Positions 52,818-63,867 of a stretch of DNA of 64,000 nt are shown here, piece after piece. This stretch comes from Kalaharituber pfeilii (Eukaryota > Ascomycota > Pezizomycetes > Pezizales > Pezizaceae), in the NCBI GenBank assembly GCA_015179045.1, contig WHUZ01000063.1, forward strand, positions 248,001 to 312,000, written 5' to 3'. Made by a program: the position numbers and the translations under genes. Numbering within the stretch: the first letter of the stretch is position 1; each line of letters starts with the position of its first letter. The notes beneath the pieces were generated by a model. The model saw nothing but the letters and a program-made list of their open reading frames with translations, ran no database searches and was not told the origin of the DNA.

Positions 52818-54646
52818 CTGTCGCTTACCTATTAGTGACCGAGCACCTATTAGTGACCGATTTCTTGGCACTCCTCCTCGTACAACTTCCACATGCAATA
52901 TCTTCAGCGTCAGGCATGCTAGCAACATGAGGTAAATTGCAGAATATACAGCAGGCATGCCTGAACATTTGGAGGATATTTGATGGCCACACTATATATA
53001 CACCTTTTGTAATTCAATGATATGCAGAGAAAGTATAGCATTCTACCCCCCCTTGCATAGCAAAGGATAGCATATACTAAATACTATATGACTATCCTCA
53101 ACTATAGCTCTTCGTACTCTCAAGTGACTATAGAAGAAGGGTAGATCACCTAAATGATGGTAGGATAAGTCGCTGTGAATTTCTATAGCCTCAAAAGCAG
53201 TTACCAAAATATCTGAAAGTGCCGGAAGTGCTAAAGCTGCCAGTATGTCCTGCTACACACATAATATACTCCACTGCAACCAATATACCACTCTAAAAGC
53301 AGCATTTCTATGCTCTTGATATAATCAATAGTGTTTTATATAACTAAAGTAGTAGATATATGATGAACTAATTCTTAAATTGCTATATTCTATCAGCAAG
53401 CACAAATTTATACCAATTGCTGCTACTTCAATATCAGAGTACCATTACTTTCTATAGACCTTGTCCTGAGTGCTCTACATATGCTAGTCCTCTGCGTAGC
53501 TCATATAGTACTCATTTATGTGACTGCGATGCCAGCGCCGGCACTGTCACCAGCACCATCACTAGTACTGTCAGCTCATATATGACTTGCATATATGCAT
53601 CCACTGACTGCCCACCGTATGGTTGTGGTGAACCTATAACAAGACACTAACCACCCTCACAGAAGTTCTTGCAGCTAATTATACCTAGGAGGTCATTATA
53701 GGATAGTATATATCCAGATACAATTCCGCTTATTATATTACTATAAGAAATACTAAATTTTTGTTAGTATTGCTCCCTATATCATTCTATATAGATGTAC
53801 ATGGCAGTAATACTATTATTCTTACCTCCTCTATCAACTATGGTATATGCTATCAATGTTGATATAGTAAGAAGTTCATTTCATCAACTAATCCTATTAG
53901 TTAGATATATGCTATTATAGCCGTCAGGGTACTTCTATACCAGATAATTCTGCAGCTATATACTATCGTTGGTATAGATACCTATCAGGTCTACCAATCC
54001 TATTATCCTACTAGAGGCTGTCGCACTCATAAGAGTATTTTTCCTAGCAATTAATACGATCAGTCCTGAAATATACTATACTATTCTTGATGATGTTTTC
54101 CTAGTAGCCAACACTCCCAATTATATTACATACTATCGTAATCATAAGAGTAGTCTTATAACTATTAATCCTGTTATTTTTAGTATATGTAGTTGCTTGT
54201 TGCAAGTAATAGAAGAGCATATTGGAAGTTTTGGCACTTCCGGCATTTTCGGCCATTTCAGTGACTGCTTTGAGGCTACCGAAATTCAGAGCAGCCTTAT
54301 CCTATCACCATTTAAGTTAGCTATCTTCTTCTATAGCCACTTCAGAGTGTGAAAAGCTATAGTTGAGGAGAGTCATATAATATTTAGGGTATGCTATCCT
54401 TTGCTATGCAAGGGGGGGTAGAATGCTATACTTTCTCTGCATATCATTGAATTACAAAAGATGTATATATAGTATGGCCATCAAATATCCTCCAAATATT
54501 CAGGTGCACCTGCTGTATATTCTGCAATTTACCTCATGTTGCTAGCATGCCTGAAGCCGAAGATATTGCATGTAGAAGTTGTACGAGGAGGAGTGCCAAG
54601 AGATCGGTCACTAATAGGTGCTCGGTCACTAATAGGTAAGCGACAG
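52818..54646. mobile_element. complete 1.83-kb foldback-type transposon with long inverted arms
   Basis: It starts CTGTCGCTTACCTATTAGTG after TA (52816-52817) and ends with the exact inverse before TA (54647-54648). The inverted similarity is not confined to the tips. About 440 bp of each arm align, including ACCTATTAGTGACCGAGC repeats, CTCTTGGCACTCCTCCTCGT, TTTGATGGCCA and CTTGCATAGCAAAGGATAGC. The central part is AT-rich and noncoding. It is non-autonomous and duplicates TA, like Tc1/mariner/pogo elements. Confidence 0.88.
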
Positions 54647-54648
54647 TA

Positions 54649-54896
54649 ATGTAAATACAGCCACCTTAGTACATCTCTTCAGATGATAATCTTGACATAT
54701 AATATCATAGCTATCATAAGTAACGTCGAAGAGTACCAGTAGGTCTCTTATGAAACAATCTTGGATTGGGAATCCCATACAAATAAATGCCAAGCCTTCC
54801 GACAGAAATACGACAAAGTTCGCAACTACAATTTTGAGGAAGCGAAAAGTGCTAGATATCAAGAAATGCCCCTTTGTCTAACTCCTATGCAAAGCG

Positions 54897-54930
<34 letters not shown>

Positions 54931-55675
54931 ACTACAGTAAGGCTTTTAAGTACACTTATGGTAAAACTTGATCGTTATTTAATACTAGTCATAGCGAAAT
55001 ATCACCTCATTTTCGCGAAGCTCGCAAGCTCAAACCCTTTTTTTGGGGGGAACTTTTGAACCCCCGAACGCGCACCCACGCTTTTCGTTTGCGTGTCGAA
55101 AGGTTTGACAGCCTGTTTTTTGTTCCTTTTTATGAGACCTATTTTTTTTCCTTTTTTCTTTTTTCTTTGTCAATAGTTTCTTTTTTTTTCGTCGTCGAGC
55201 CGTCTCATTTTTCTTTTTTTTTGAAGATCACGTAGGTCACGTCGTAGACGAATTCGAAAAAGAAAAAATAAAGAAGGAGGAGAATTGCAAGGGCGGCAAA
55301 GGACTGCAAGGGAGAAAGGCCCAAAAGGTAGTCTCGTAACGAGGCTCAAAGGAACCACCCAACTGCAACTGCAACCAGCAAGCCCCCATCCAACCAAACA
55401 ACCGTCCCCGTACATAAACAAAAGCCCCCCGGACGACGTCACTACGGAAACCAGTTAGCGGCCGCCCCCCTCCCTGCCTCTCTTCCCGAGCCATTAGTCC
55501 CGTAACCACCGAGCAACATTATCTCCGGAGTACAAAGTACATAATCCGGCCCCCCCCCTCAACACATTAATCATACCCGCCCCCGCCCGTCCCCTCGGCC
55601 CGCTCTCCACCAAACCAAACCCTTTCACGAATTCCAACAACACAAACACACACACACACGCACATACAAAATACA
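54649..55675. other. intergenic with a 27-A run; LAMTOR1 promoter side
   Basis: An uninterrupted A run spans 54901-54927. T-rich and then C-rich sequence leads to a CA repeat just before the LAMTOR1-like start codon. No gene was recognised. Confidence 0.45.
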
Positions 55676-56497
55676 ATGGGCAACTGCCTCTCCTGCATCA
55701 GCGACTGCCTTGGGATTCATCGCGAAGATGTACGTACTCACCCCAACCGTAACCCCCTTATCAATTAACTGATCACCCCCCATTGACCAGCCCGATCACC
55801 AACCCCTCCTGCACCCCTACAGCCCTCACCATAATGGTGGCCACGGCGCCTTCGACCCGCGACATCCCCATGGCGGCTCGCACGGCTACGGCGGCATCGG
55901 GACCCGCGAGATTGACCCGCAAGACCAGATTCGAGAGCGCGAGGCACTCGAGCGGATTGTTGCCAGCGCGAGCATGTGAGTATTCCTCCCCGTTTCTATA
56001 GGCATCTAGTTTCTGAACGCGATTGAAGGAACCTCATCGACATCGTCTCGCTCGCCCCGCAAACCCAACAAATATCGTACCATCACCAGCTGCTCCAATA
56101 CACCCGGAACATCTCTGCCCCTTCCATCCCGCCCAATCTCCCCGGCGTTGCCACCGTCACCAACAACCTCACAACAACAAATGCTACTAATACCGCGACA
56201 ACAACCAGCGCTACCACGACCAATACCACCACCTCTCCAAACCCCACATCCCCGCCCGCACACCCTGCCTACGACTCAAAGAAACTCGCCATCTACCGTA
56301 CCCTCCTGCAAAGAACCTCCCCACCCTCCGCGCCAATAATGCCCGAGGTCCTGAGCCCGAACGTCATCACCGAGGACGAGCGACGGTGGCTGGACGAGAT
56401 TGGCGAGCGCGCGGACGAGGCGGTCAGGAACTTGACGAGGGTCAAGGACGTGGGCAAGGTTGTGGTGGGATTGGGCGTCGGGTTGGAGGAGAGGTGA
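55676..56497 (+). CDS. LAMTOR1/Meh1(Ego1)-like lysosomal-vacuolar adaptor
   Basis: Three exons (55676-55729, 55791-55975, 56029-56497) give 235 residues in consistent phase. The N-terminus MGNCLSCISDC has the Gly-2 myristoylation and Cys palmitoylation pattern that anchors LAMTOR1 and yeast Meh1/Ego1 to the vacuole or late endosome. The central QDQIREREALERIVASASMN, then LIDIVSL, is the conserved helix of this family, in which the protein wraps the Roadblock subunits and recruits Rag GTPases to activate TORC1. A His/Gly-rich linker and a Thr/Asn-rich linker (TNNLTTTNATNTATTTSATT) are disordered. The C-terminal helix (DERRWLDEIGERADEAVRNL) is also family-like. Identification rests on motif order and is strong for a short, fast-evolving protein. 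Confidence 0.8.
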
Positions 56498-58383
56498 ACG
56501 GGAGGAATTGGGGAATTGGAGAGGGTGGGATGAAGATAACTGTGTAATAAGGAAGGGAGAGAAAGGAATTAACAAATGGTACAGAATGAAATGAGAGAAA
56601 AAGAGTCCCTTGAGCAATATTCAGATATCAAAAACATTCCCCAAATTGATTTAATTTCTTAGGGATGGGATCAATCTGGACTGGTTTGAAAAGAAACGAT
56701 AAACAAAAAGCAAAAAAAAAAAGAAAAAAGAAAAAAGGCGCTACACGAAAAACAGCATTCAAGCATCAAAGCATAACGCCAAAACCAGGAAAAAAAGAAG
56801 GGGAAAAACCGTCGGAGAAACTCGCATTTTATTATATCCTTTATATTTCTATTATTATCATTCACTTTTTTCCCTCCTTTTTTAGCTATGGTTTTAGGTT
56901 TTTACCTGGAGGTTTTGCATTGCGAATTTTTCTTCTTTTGGTTTTTAATTTAGTCACGGGGGAGGAGGAGGAGATGGGCTGGTCTGGGTTGGCGTTGAGT
57001 GTTCGTTGGGTTTGCGTTTGCCGTTTGCGGGATGTTTGGCGAGGAAGGTGGGGTTGGGGATATATGTGCGGGGGGAGCAGTTCGATGGGGAGGAAGTAAA
57101 CAAGCAAAAAGAAAAAAGGGTTTGCTTGAGGGTTACGGGAAGAGGCGAAGTTTGACACTCCACGAGAGCTTCCAACCAACGTATGGCAACAAGCGCATTT
57201 AATTTTTTTTTGTTACTAGGCGTATTGTTTTTTTGGTTTGTTTGTTGTTGGAAACTACGGTATGTTCGCGTTATCTACCCTTGTTTGGTCTTTGTTTTGC
57301 ATGTAAAGGTCACATGTCCTCTGTGTATGTTTTGTGTGCTGGATATTGTATGTGTGTGTGTTTCTTTTCGGCGTTGGGTATTTTTTCCCCCCCTCTTAGT
57401 TTTTTTTTGATAAAAGACAAAAGAGATAATATAATGTGAGTCAAGTAAACTACTACTAAACTTACCTTAACCTATTTATTATTTTTCTACTCTTTGAAGT
57501 GTTGTATTTTGTGTGTTTTTTATCTTTTTTAGGGAAGTATGGTGGTGCTTACCATACTGCTCAAAGATGGGAAATAAATTAGAAAGGGAGGTAGATTGGA
57601 GAAGTATATGTATATGCTGGGGTTTGATGTTGTGAGGGAAGGAGGGAAAGAAATAGTCGGATCGGAAGCACGTGGTGAGGTGCGATGGGCAAGTTGAAGA
57701 TATATGCTAACTAACGTCCGGCCATTGGTAGCCTTGAGTGAAGAAGAGTCATGACCAAAAAGTAAAATGGAATCCGGTATCTATGATCCTACTTTTCCAT
57801 TCATTTTTTTTTTTTTTCTATTTTCCCCCACAACCACGACTACCTACCTATGTAGCTGTTATTCATTTTTTGTCCACACGTTCAAGATATCAAAATTCCA
57901 TGACCCTGGTAGGTAGATTTTATATTTTTTTTTTCTTTTTTCTTTCTTTTTTTCCCCTTTAGTTTTTCTGTAATACACATTATTATTATTATTATTTTTT
58001 TTCCCATTTTCGAAAACATTGTTCCCCCCCCTCCCTCCCCCTTTTTTTTTTTGTTTTGTTGGTTTCGAAAACTTGGGTACGAGAGACTATTTTTGGAAAA
58101 CTGTGTATGTACAGTACTGTGACTTTTTTACGTGAATAGGAAAAAAAGAAAAAAAAAAAAGGGGGGAGGGGGGGAGACAGTAGCGGTATGTGTTCCACTA
58201 GAACCATTGCGCACGAGATCGTAGTCTCGTGCATGCCACACGAGATCAAGAAAACCATGCCCATATCCCCGCTCTCCTACAGCAGTCTCGTATGCATTAA
58301 GGGGGTGACCAACATATCCGAAGAACTTTCATTCATTCTCAATGGCTCAATGACCTCGTATACTTAATATAAGTACATGTACG
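56498..58383. other. intergenic, many homopolymer tracts
   Basis: No gene was recognised. T/A/G homopolymers abound. GCACGAGATCGTAGTCTCGTGC at 58210-58231 is a perfect 8-bp-arm hairpin, followed by another CACGAGATC, and may be part of a small mobile element. Confidence 0.4.
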
Positions 58384-58385
58384 TA

Positions 58386-58989
58386 CTCGGGGGTAAGGGT
58401 AAGTCTTCAGAAGCGCATACAATGTGACAGGGATAGTTGCTAGGATAGAGTTGACCTGTTGGTTATGTAATACTTGTTATTCTACACGTATTTTTACACG
58501 CTTCACAGAGTAACACGTTTTAATTCTTGTTTTTCAACCAACTTACAGAACTCCATTTCTCAGTCACAGCCTCGGATCACCTGCTGAAGCCTGCATACAT
58601 ATCAAAATGAAAAGTTCAGTCATGAAATTCACAATCGAGAAACTACTCAAGTTCAGCATGTCAGAATTATTATTGTACGCGATGAATGCACAAACAAGGT
58701 GGAAAACCTCAGGAAGAGTGAGATAAAATAACAAAAGAACAGGTCTTATCATTAGTTAGAAGTGCGCCAGATTAGCTTTGCTGTTATGGCTGTTGGGTGA
58801 TAATTATTCAACAATTTATTGACTTGTATGCAGTTAAAATTACGTGTGTCGTATTTTTGTGTGTAAAACCCATACAATTGTTCTGAAGACTTTTCGACAA
58901 AAAGTCAACCTACTTCACGTTTGACCCCCGGTCAGCTGGCGCACATTATGCATGCATAGCGCTTCTGAGTATTTTCCCCTACCCCCGAG
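58386..58989. mobile_element. 604-bp MITE with TA target duplication
   Basis: The left end CTCGGGGGTAAGGGTAAGTC, then TTCAGAAGCGCATAC, and the inverted right end CTCGGGGGTAGGGGAAAATA, then CTCAGAAGCGCTATGC, are bordered by TA at 58384-58385 and 58990-58991. It has no transposase. It is Tc1/mariner/pogo-like by TA duplication. Confidence 0.7.
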
Positions 58990-59057
58990 TACATATGTAT
59001 TTCACATGTGAGACATGGAATGGAAATCCGTATACTACTGTAGTAGATGATATGGTA

Positions 59058-61278
59058 CTGTAGGTGACGCACTAACGAACCAAGACATGCTAACGAACCA
59101 ACCAAAAATTGCTTTTTCTGAGAGATCATGAGAGGGGTTAACCAGTGCATTAGAAACCGTAGATGAGGAATAATATAGAATTCTGGCAAAACTCGGACTT
59201 CTCTATCACCAGCAGTCAATCATGGGTAGAATCAAACAACGTCAGAAAGATGATCAGCGAGAATGTAGTATTGCAAAAGTAATACAAGCCTACCGCCTAG
59301 GACAGGAAGAGAGTATTAGAGCTGCTGCAGATAACTATGGAATACCATATCCAACATTAAGAGCAAGAATCAATGGTGGTGCAAAAAGTCGAAGACAAGC
59401 GAATGAGGATATACAGCTATTAACACCAGCAGAGGAGAAAGTAATTAAGGAGTGGTGTATACGGTTAGATAATCAGGGATTACCGCTTCGGGTAGATATG
59501 GTACGAGAAATGGCACGAACAATTCTTCGAGCTCGAGAATGTGACAAAAATCCCGGAAAACATTGGATTTCACGATTTCTAGACCGAAATCCCGAATTGA
59601 CTACTAAGTTCAGTTCTCAAGTCAAAAAACAACGGATTTTATCCTCCTATCCTATGGTTATTAAGGATGCCCTTCGAAAGCTACAGAAAGTCATTGATGA
59701 TTACCAACTTTCACCACAATATATCTATAATATGGATGAAAAGGGCTTATTGATGGGAAAGTCACCCCGAGTGAAGGTTATTTGTAGGCGAGGGAGGAAA
59801 AGTCCACCTATGATGAAAGACGGAAATCGTGAGATTATTACATTACTAGAAACGGTTGCTGCAGATGGATTTTTACTACCACCCATGATTATTTATAAGG
59901 GAAAATCACATCAAGATGCATGGTATGAGTATCTGAATGAAAAAGATTCGGATACTGTTTTCGCATATTCAGATGAAGGGTGGACGAATCAAATCCTGAG
60001 TGCAGACTATCTTCGGTTATGTTTTGAACCGCACACCTCTTTCCGAACACTTCCACGTCAATATCGACTTCTTATCGTTGATGGTCACAACTCTCACTTT
60101 AGTTGGAACTTTCTGCATTATTGTATACAGCATGATATTATTGTATTTTGCCTCCCACCTCATACCACACATCTCTTGCAGCCATTAGACGTTGGACTCT
60201 TTGGACCCCTTCAGCATTATTACGCTCGTGGTGTAGAACAGGCTATGCGAACTGGACGTGAAGCTATTAGCAAGAGAAACTTTCTACCGTATGTTAGACT
60301 AGCCTCAAGGTTGATTTAAATTAGAATCAATAGCTGACACTATATAGCATTCTTCGAGAAGCTCGTCAACTTACTTATACTCCCAAAAATATCAAGTCAG
60401 CATTTGCCAGCAGTGGTATATGGCCAATCAACTATCGAGTAGTCTTAAGCAAGCTTCCGCAACCTACAAACAGGAGTAACCCACTCAGAGCTGTGACAGT
60501 CCATAGCCCAAAATTTATGCTTTCTAATCCCCGGAAGACTATACCTCCTACCCCATCCAATTCTCGCGCAGTCCGACAAACCACTCTTTATGCTCTTCAT
60601 CTTCATAAAGAAAACCCAGCAGCACCAGAAATACCACTTCTAATCCAAAAGCTCAGCTCTGCGGCTGAGCAGTCTCTCACTCATAGTATTCTGGACAAGG
60701 AACGTACTCGTGACTTGGAGATAGTATTGGATAGGCGATCAAAGGAAAAAAACAATAAGGGACGAAAGGTTATTACCACTGCAAGGGCAATCACAGGTGC
60801 AGAACTCCTCCGGCTCCGGCTAGCAGGTATTTCTTTAGATAACTCTCCAGTGGTTGATGTGCCGGATTCAGGTGAAACAACCACTAGGAACTCAGAAGTA
60901 TTTTTCCAGATCTCTTTAATTAATAAATCTCTACTAATTTTAATAGCTACCAGCTTCATCTTCTAAGCCTTCTGAGCCTCGCTCCCTTGTGGTGGTGTTG
61001 AAAATACCCCCTCGCATCGATGGTGCCGAGAAACCTGGGTCCGCATCCGCACCTATCACCAACACAGAGTTAGCCAGCGGTAAGCCAAGCAGAAAAACAG
61101 CGAAGAGGCCGAAAAATAAAAGCAGTGTGGATATAGTTGCAGGAAATTAAGAAGCATAGGTATTTGCATGGGTATAGAGTGGTATTTATGTAGATAATTG
61201 TACGAAAAGTGAACCGGAACCATGCCGATTTTCAGCGGTTAGTAAGCACGTCGTGGTTAGTAAGCCAGTCATCTACAG
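59058..61278 (+). mobile_element. pogo/Fot1-type DNA transposon B
   Basis: It is bounded by TA at 59056-59057 and 61279-61280. Left end CTGTAGGTGACGCACTAACG and inverted right end CTGTAGATGACTGGCTTACT are alignable but diverged (roughly 70%), with repeated ACTAACCA/CTAACGAACC boxes. It encodes a transposase that is open throughout after splicing. Confidence 0.8.
59222..61150 (+). CDS. pogo/Fot1 transposase, apparently intact, two introns
   Basis: Three exons (59222-60288, 60348-60897, 60947-61150) give 606 residues. The introns (59 and 49 nt) have GTATGT..ATATAG and GTATTT..TAATAG ends. The first splice rebuilds the conserved ILREARQLTYTPKNIKSAFA block; without it the frame would stop at 60319. 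An N-terminal HTH (SIRAAADNYGIPYPTLRARI) and a CENP-B-like second HTH (GKHWISRFLDRNPELTTKFS) precede the DDE core, whose catalytic residues are in IYNMDEKGLLMG, LLIVDGHNSHF and LLQPLDVGLFG. C-terminal residues are basic (KPSRKTAKRPKNKSS). It binds the element's TIRs and inserts at TA by family knowledge. Whether the diverged TIRs are still recognised is open. Confidence 0.85.
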
Positions 61279-61280
61279 TA

Positions 61281-62150
61281 CTCTGTAGTATGTGTGTCCT
61301 TTTTTTTTGTGGTGTCGAGGAAGAAAGTTTCGACAGTCTACTCTACTCCTGGGGATTATGGTAATACTCTGTCTGAATCGTTGATGGCAGATGGGCATAT
61401 GTGGACACGCTTTAAGATATAGGGGTTTATTCAATTTTTATGATACTATTTACAACCTCTTCCGGTTTGGTTCCGCCCAAGCTGTTCTGGTGTGCGGCCA
61501 AGAAACTGTTGAAGATTATGCAACGGGACATATCACGTGAGGCGGAAGGATAGCACATGAGCCGAGATCATGGTATGAGGTAATTCCATGTGATGAGGAA
61601 TCTAAGCTGTGGATACGTTGTTGTGATGACGAGCAACCTTAATACTCGCACAATTTGCTAGCAGCTCATGTCTATAAATAGGTGGATGTTAGGAGCACAT
61701 ATGTACTGTACATTGAATACTAGCATGTGGCCACCTCGCGACCGCGAGGGTGAGTGTAGGTGTAGCGGTAGTGGATAAGGGACCCGTAAATTCGGCGTCA
61801 AGTGACTGTACACTCTTTACCAGTTCCATGACCGTACAATCTCGTTTCTCTGCATTTATTCATATCAGTATATTCTCATTGTTATTTATAATATCACGTA
61901 ATCCCACTCCTGCATCCAGGGAGCTCTAGTATTAATTTTATATATTTTGTGGAGTATAATGCTAATAATTGTAGAACCTATGGATAGCGAAACCCTCGTT
62001 ACAGCCCATAAACTCTACCTAAATTCCGGTTAATATCTACCCACAATGATATTGCTCAGATGTCCAGCATATGCCCTTTTAGGTGTACCCAGCTTTATTA
62101 TCCGCCCTATAGACCCACGTATAAATGCTATGCAAGTGAGGATATTAACA
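61281..62150. other. intergenic, no gene recognised
   Basis: AT-rich spacer without family-like reading frames or clear repeat ends. Confidence 0.4.
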
Positions 62151-62164
62151 GGTATAAGGTGATT

Positions 62165-62211
62165 TTTTATTTTTTTTTATTTTTTTTATCTCATTAATCG
62201 CTTGCCGCCCT
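62165..62211 (-). mobile_element. 47-bp A-tailed retroposon stub with 14-bp target duplication
   Basis: GGTATAAGGTGATT occurs at 62151-62164 and 62212-62225, flanking an insert that on the minus strand reads AGGGCGGCAAGCGATTAATG, then AGAT and an A-rich tail. The AGGGYGGCAxGCGA..AATGA 3' end matches the insert at 44479. Confidence 0.7.
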
Positions 62212-63411
62212 GGTATAAGGTGATTAAGAAGTTACAAAAGGATATAATTAATACACCTGGAATGATGGAAAGAGTATATAAGAAAGTGGAAGAATTGAAG
62301 GCTGAGGGTGATGATGAAGAGTAGACATAGCTATCGCTATCTATAGAGTGCTTGCGATTTAAAAAACAGAAAGGGTGGGGAATGGAGCCGGAGTCAGTAG
62401 GTACTGTAGAAGCCGATGATTATAACCTTTAGCAGGTGCCCCTTTATCACCCCGCCATACTGTACCAGTCCAGCGCATTCTCATTTTGCCCCATCTCACA
62501 CCATCGAGAGTAATCTGCCATACCTGTAAAATTGTAAATTGAGCGCATTTTGGCATATCTCGTACCATCAAAGCAGGTCTTGTTGTATCTGTCAAATTAA
62601 GCCATACCGCCTCACTTTGCACCATAGAAAGGGGCCAGCCTTAACTGTGAATTGAGCTCATTTTACCATGTTCCACGCTGCCAGGTGGGTCCTGCCGTAC
62701 CTGTCAAATTTGGCTCATTCTGCGGTTCTCACATTGTGGAAAGAGTCCGGTGATACTTGTCAACTTGAGCTCATTCTCCCTCATCTCACGCCATCGAAAG
62801 GAAGCTGTCATACCCTGTTAAATTGAGCTCATTCTGCCTCATCTCACACCATCGAGAGAGACTGCCATTCCTATTGAATTCGGCTCATTCTGCTGCATCT
62901 CACATTATTGAGGAGCTGTCATGCCTGTCAAATTCTGCTCGCCCTGCTGTATCTCATGTTGGCAAGAGAGATCTACCAATCCCTGTCAAATTCGGCTTAT
63001 TCTGCTGCATCTCCCAGGCTGAAATAGACCTGCTATACCTGTCAAATTTGACTCTCGTTCTGCAGCATCTTGTGCTATCGAATAACTATCAAATTGTGCT
63101 CATTCTACTATATCTCATAATGCGAAAAGAGTCCTATTATACCTGTCAAATTTGGCTCACTCTGCTACTCTCCTGTGGAAAGGTGCTACTATACCTATCA
63201 AATTGAGTTCCGTTTTACTACATCTCACGCTGGTAAGAGAGGGAAATTTGGCTCATTCTTTTGTATCTCGTGCCGTAGAAGAGTCTTGCCATACCTATAT
63301 ACTTGTTAAAGTTAGTTTATTCTACTGTATCTTATATTGTCAAGGGAGACCTACACACCGGTCCAATTGAGTTCATTTTGCTGCATCTCGTGCTATCAAG
63401 AGAGACCTACT

Positions 63412-63464
63412 CTTTTTTTTTTAATTTCACGTAACTCCGCTTGCAGCTATTCGCCATGGCAGGG
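63412..63464 (-). mobile_element. 53-bp A-tailed retroposon stub inside the satellite
   Basis: CAAGAGAGACCTACT is repeated at 63397-63411 and 63465-63479, and removal of the insert restores a normal satellite unit. The minus strand reads GCCATGGCGAATAGCTGCAA, then GCGGAGTTACGTGAAATT and an A run, resembling the element at 44479. Confidence 0.7.
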
Positions 63465-63867
63465 CAAGAGAGACCTACTATACCTGTCAAATTCAGCTCA
63501 TTCTGCTGCTCTTACGCTATGGAAAGAGTCCTGTAATACTTGTTAACTTGAGCTCATTCGGCCACATCTTGCGCCATTGAGAGAAAGCTGTCATACCTTA
63601 TAAATTGAGCTTATTCTGCCTCATTTTTCCCTGTCAAGGTCATATCTGTCAACTTGACCACATCTTACGCCATTGAGGGAGACTGTTATACCTATTAAAT
63701 TCGGCTTATTCTGCTGCATCTCACACCATTGAGGAGCTATCATACCTGTAAAGTGCCTGTAAAATTCGGCTCATTTTGCTGCATCTTGCGAGGTAATATA
63801 GACCTACCATACCTATCACATTTGACTCGTTCTGCTGCATGTCGCACTATTGAGGAGCTGCCGTGCC

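Noticed and set aside
60289..60347. Premature stop (60317-60319) in the pogo B transposase as evidence of a pseudogene
   Set aside because: A 59-nt GT..AG intron removes it and restores the conserved ILREARQ block in frame.
62823..63546. Overlapping open frames rich in Ser/Leu/Cys near the window end
   Set aside because: They are translations of the satellite array.
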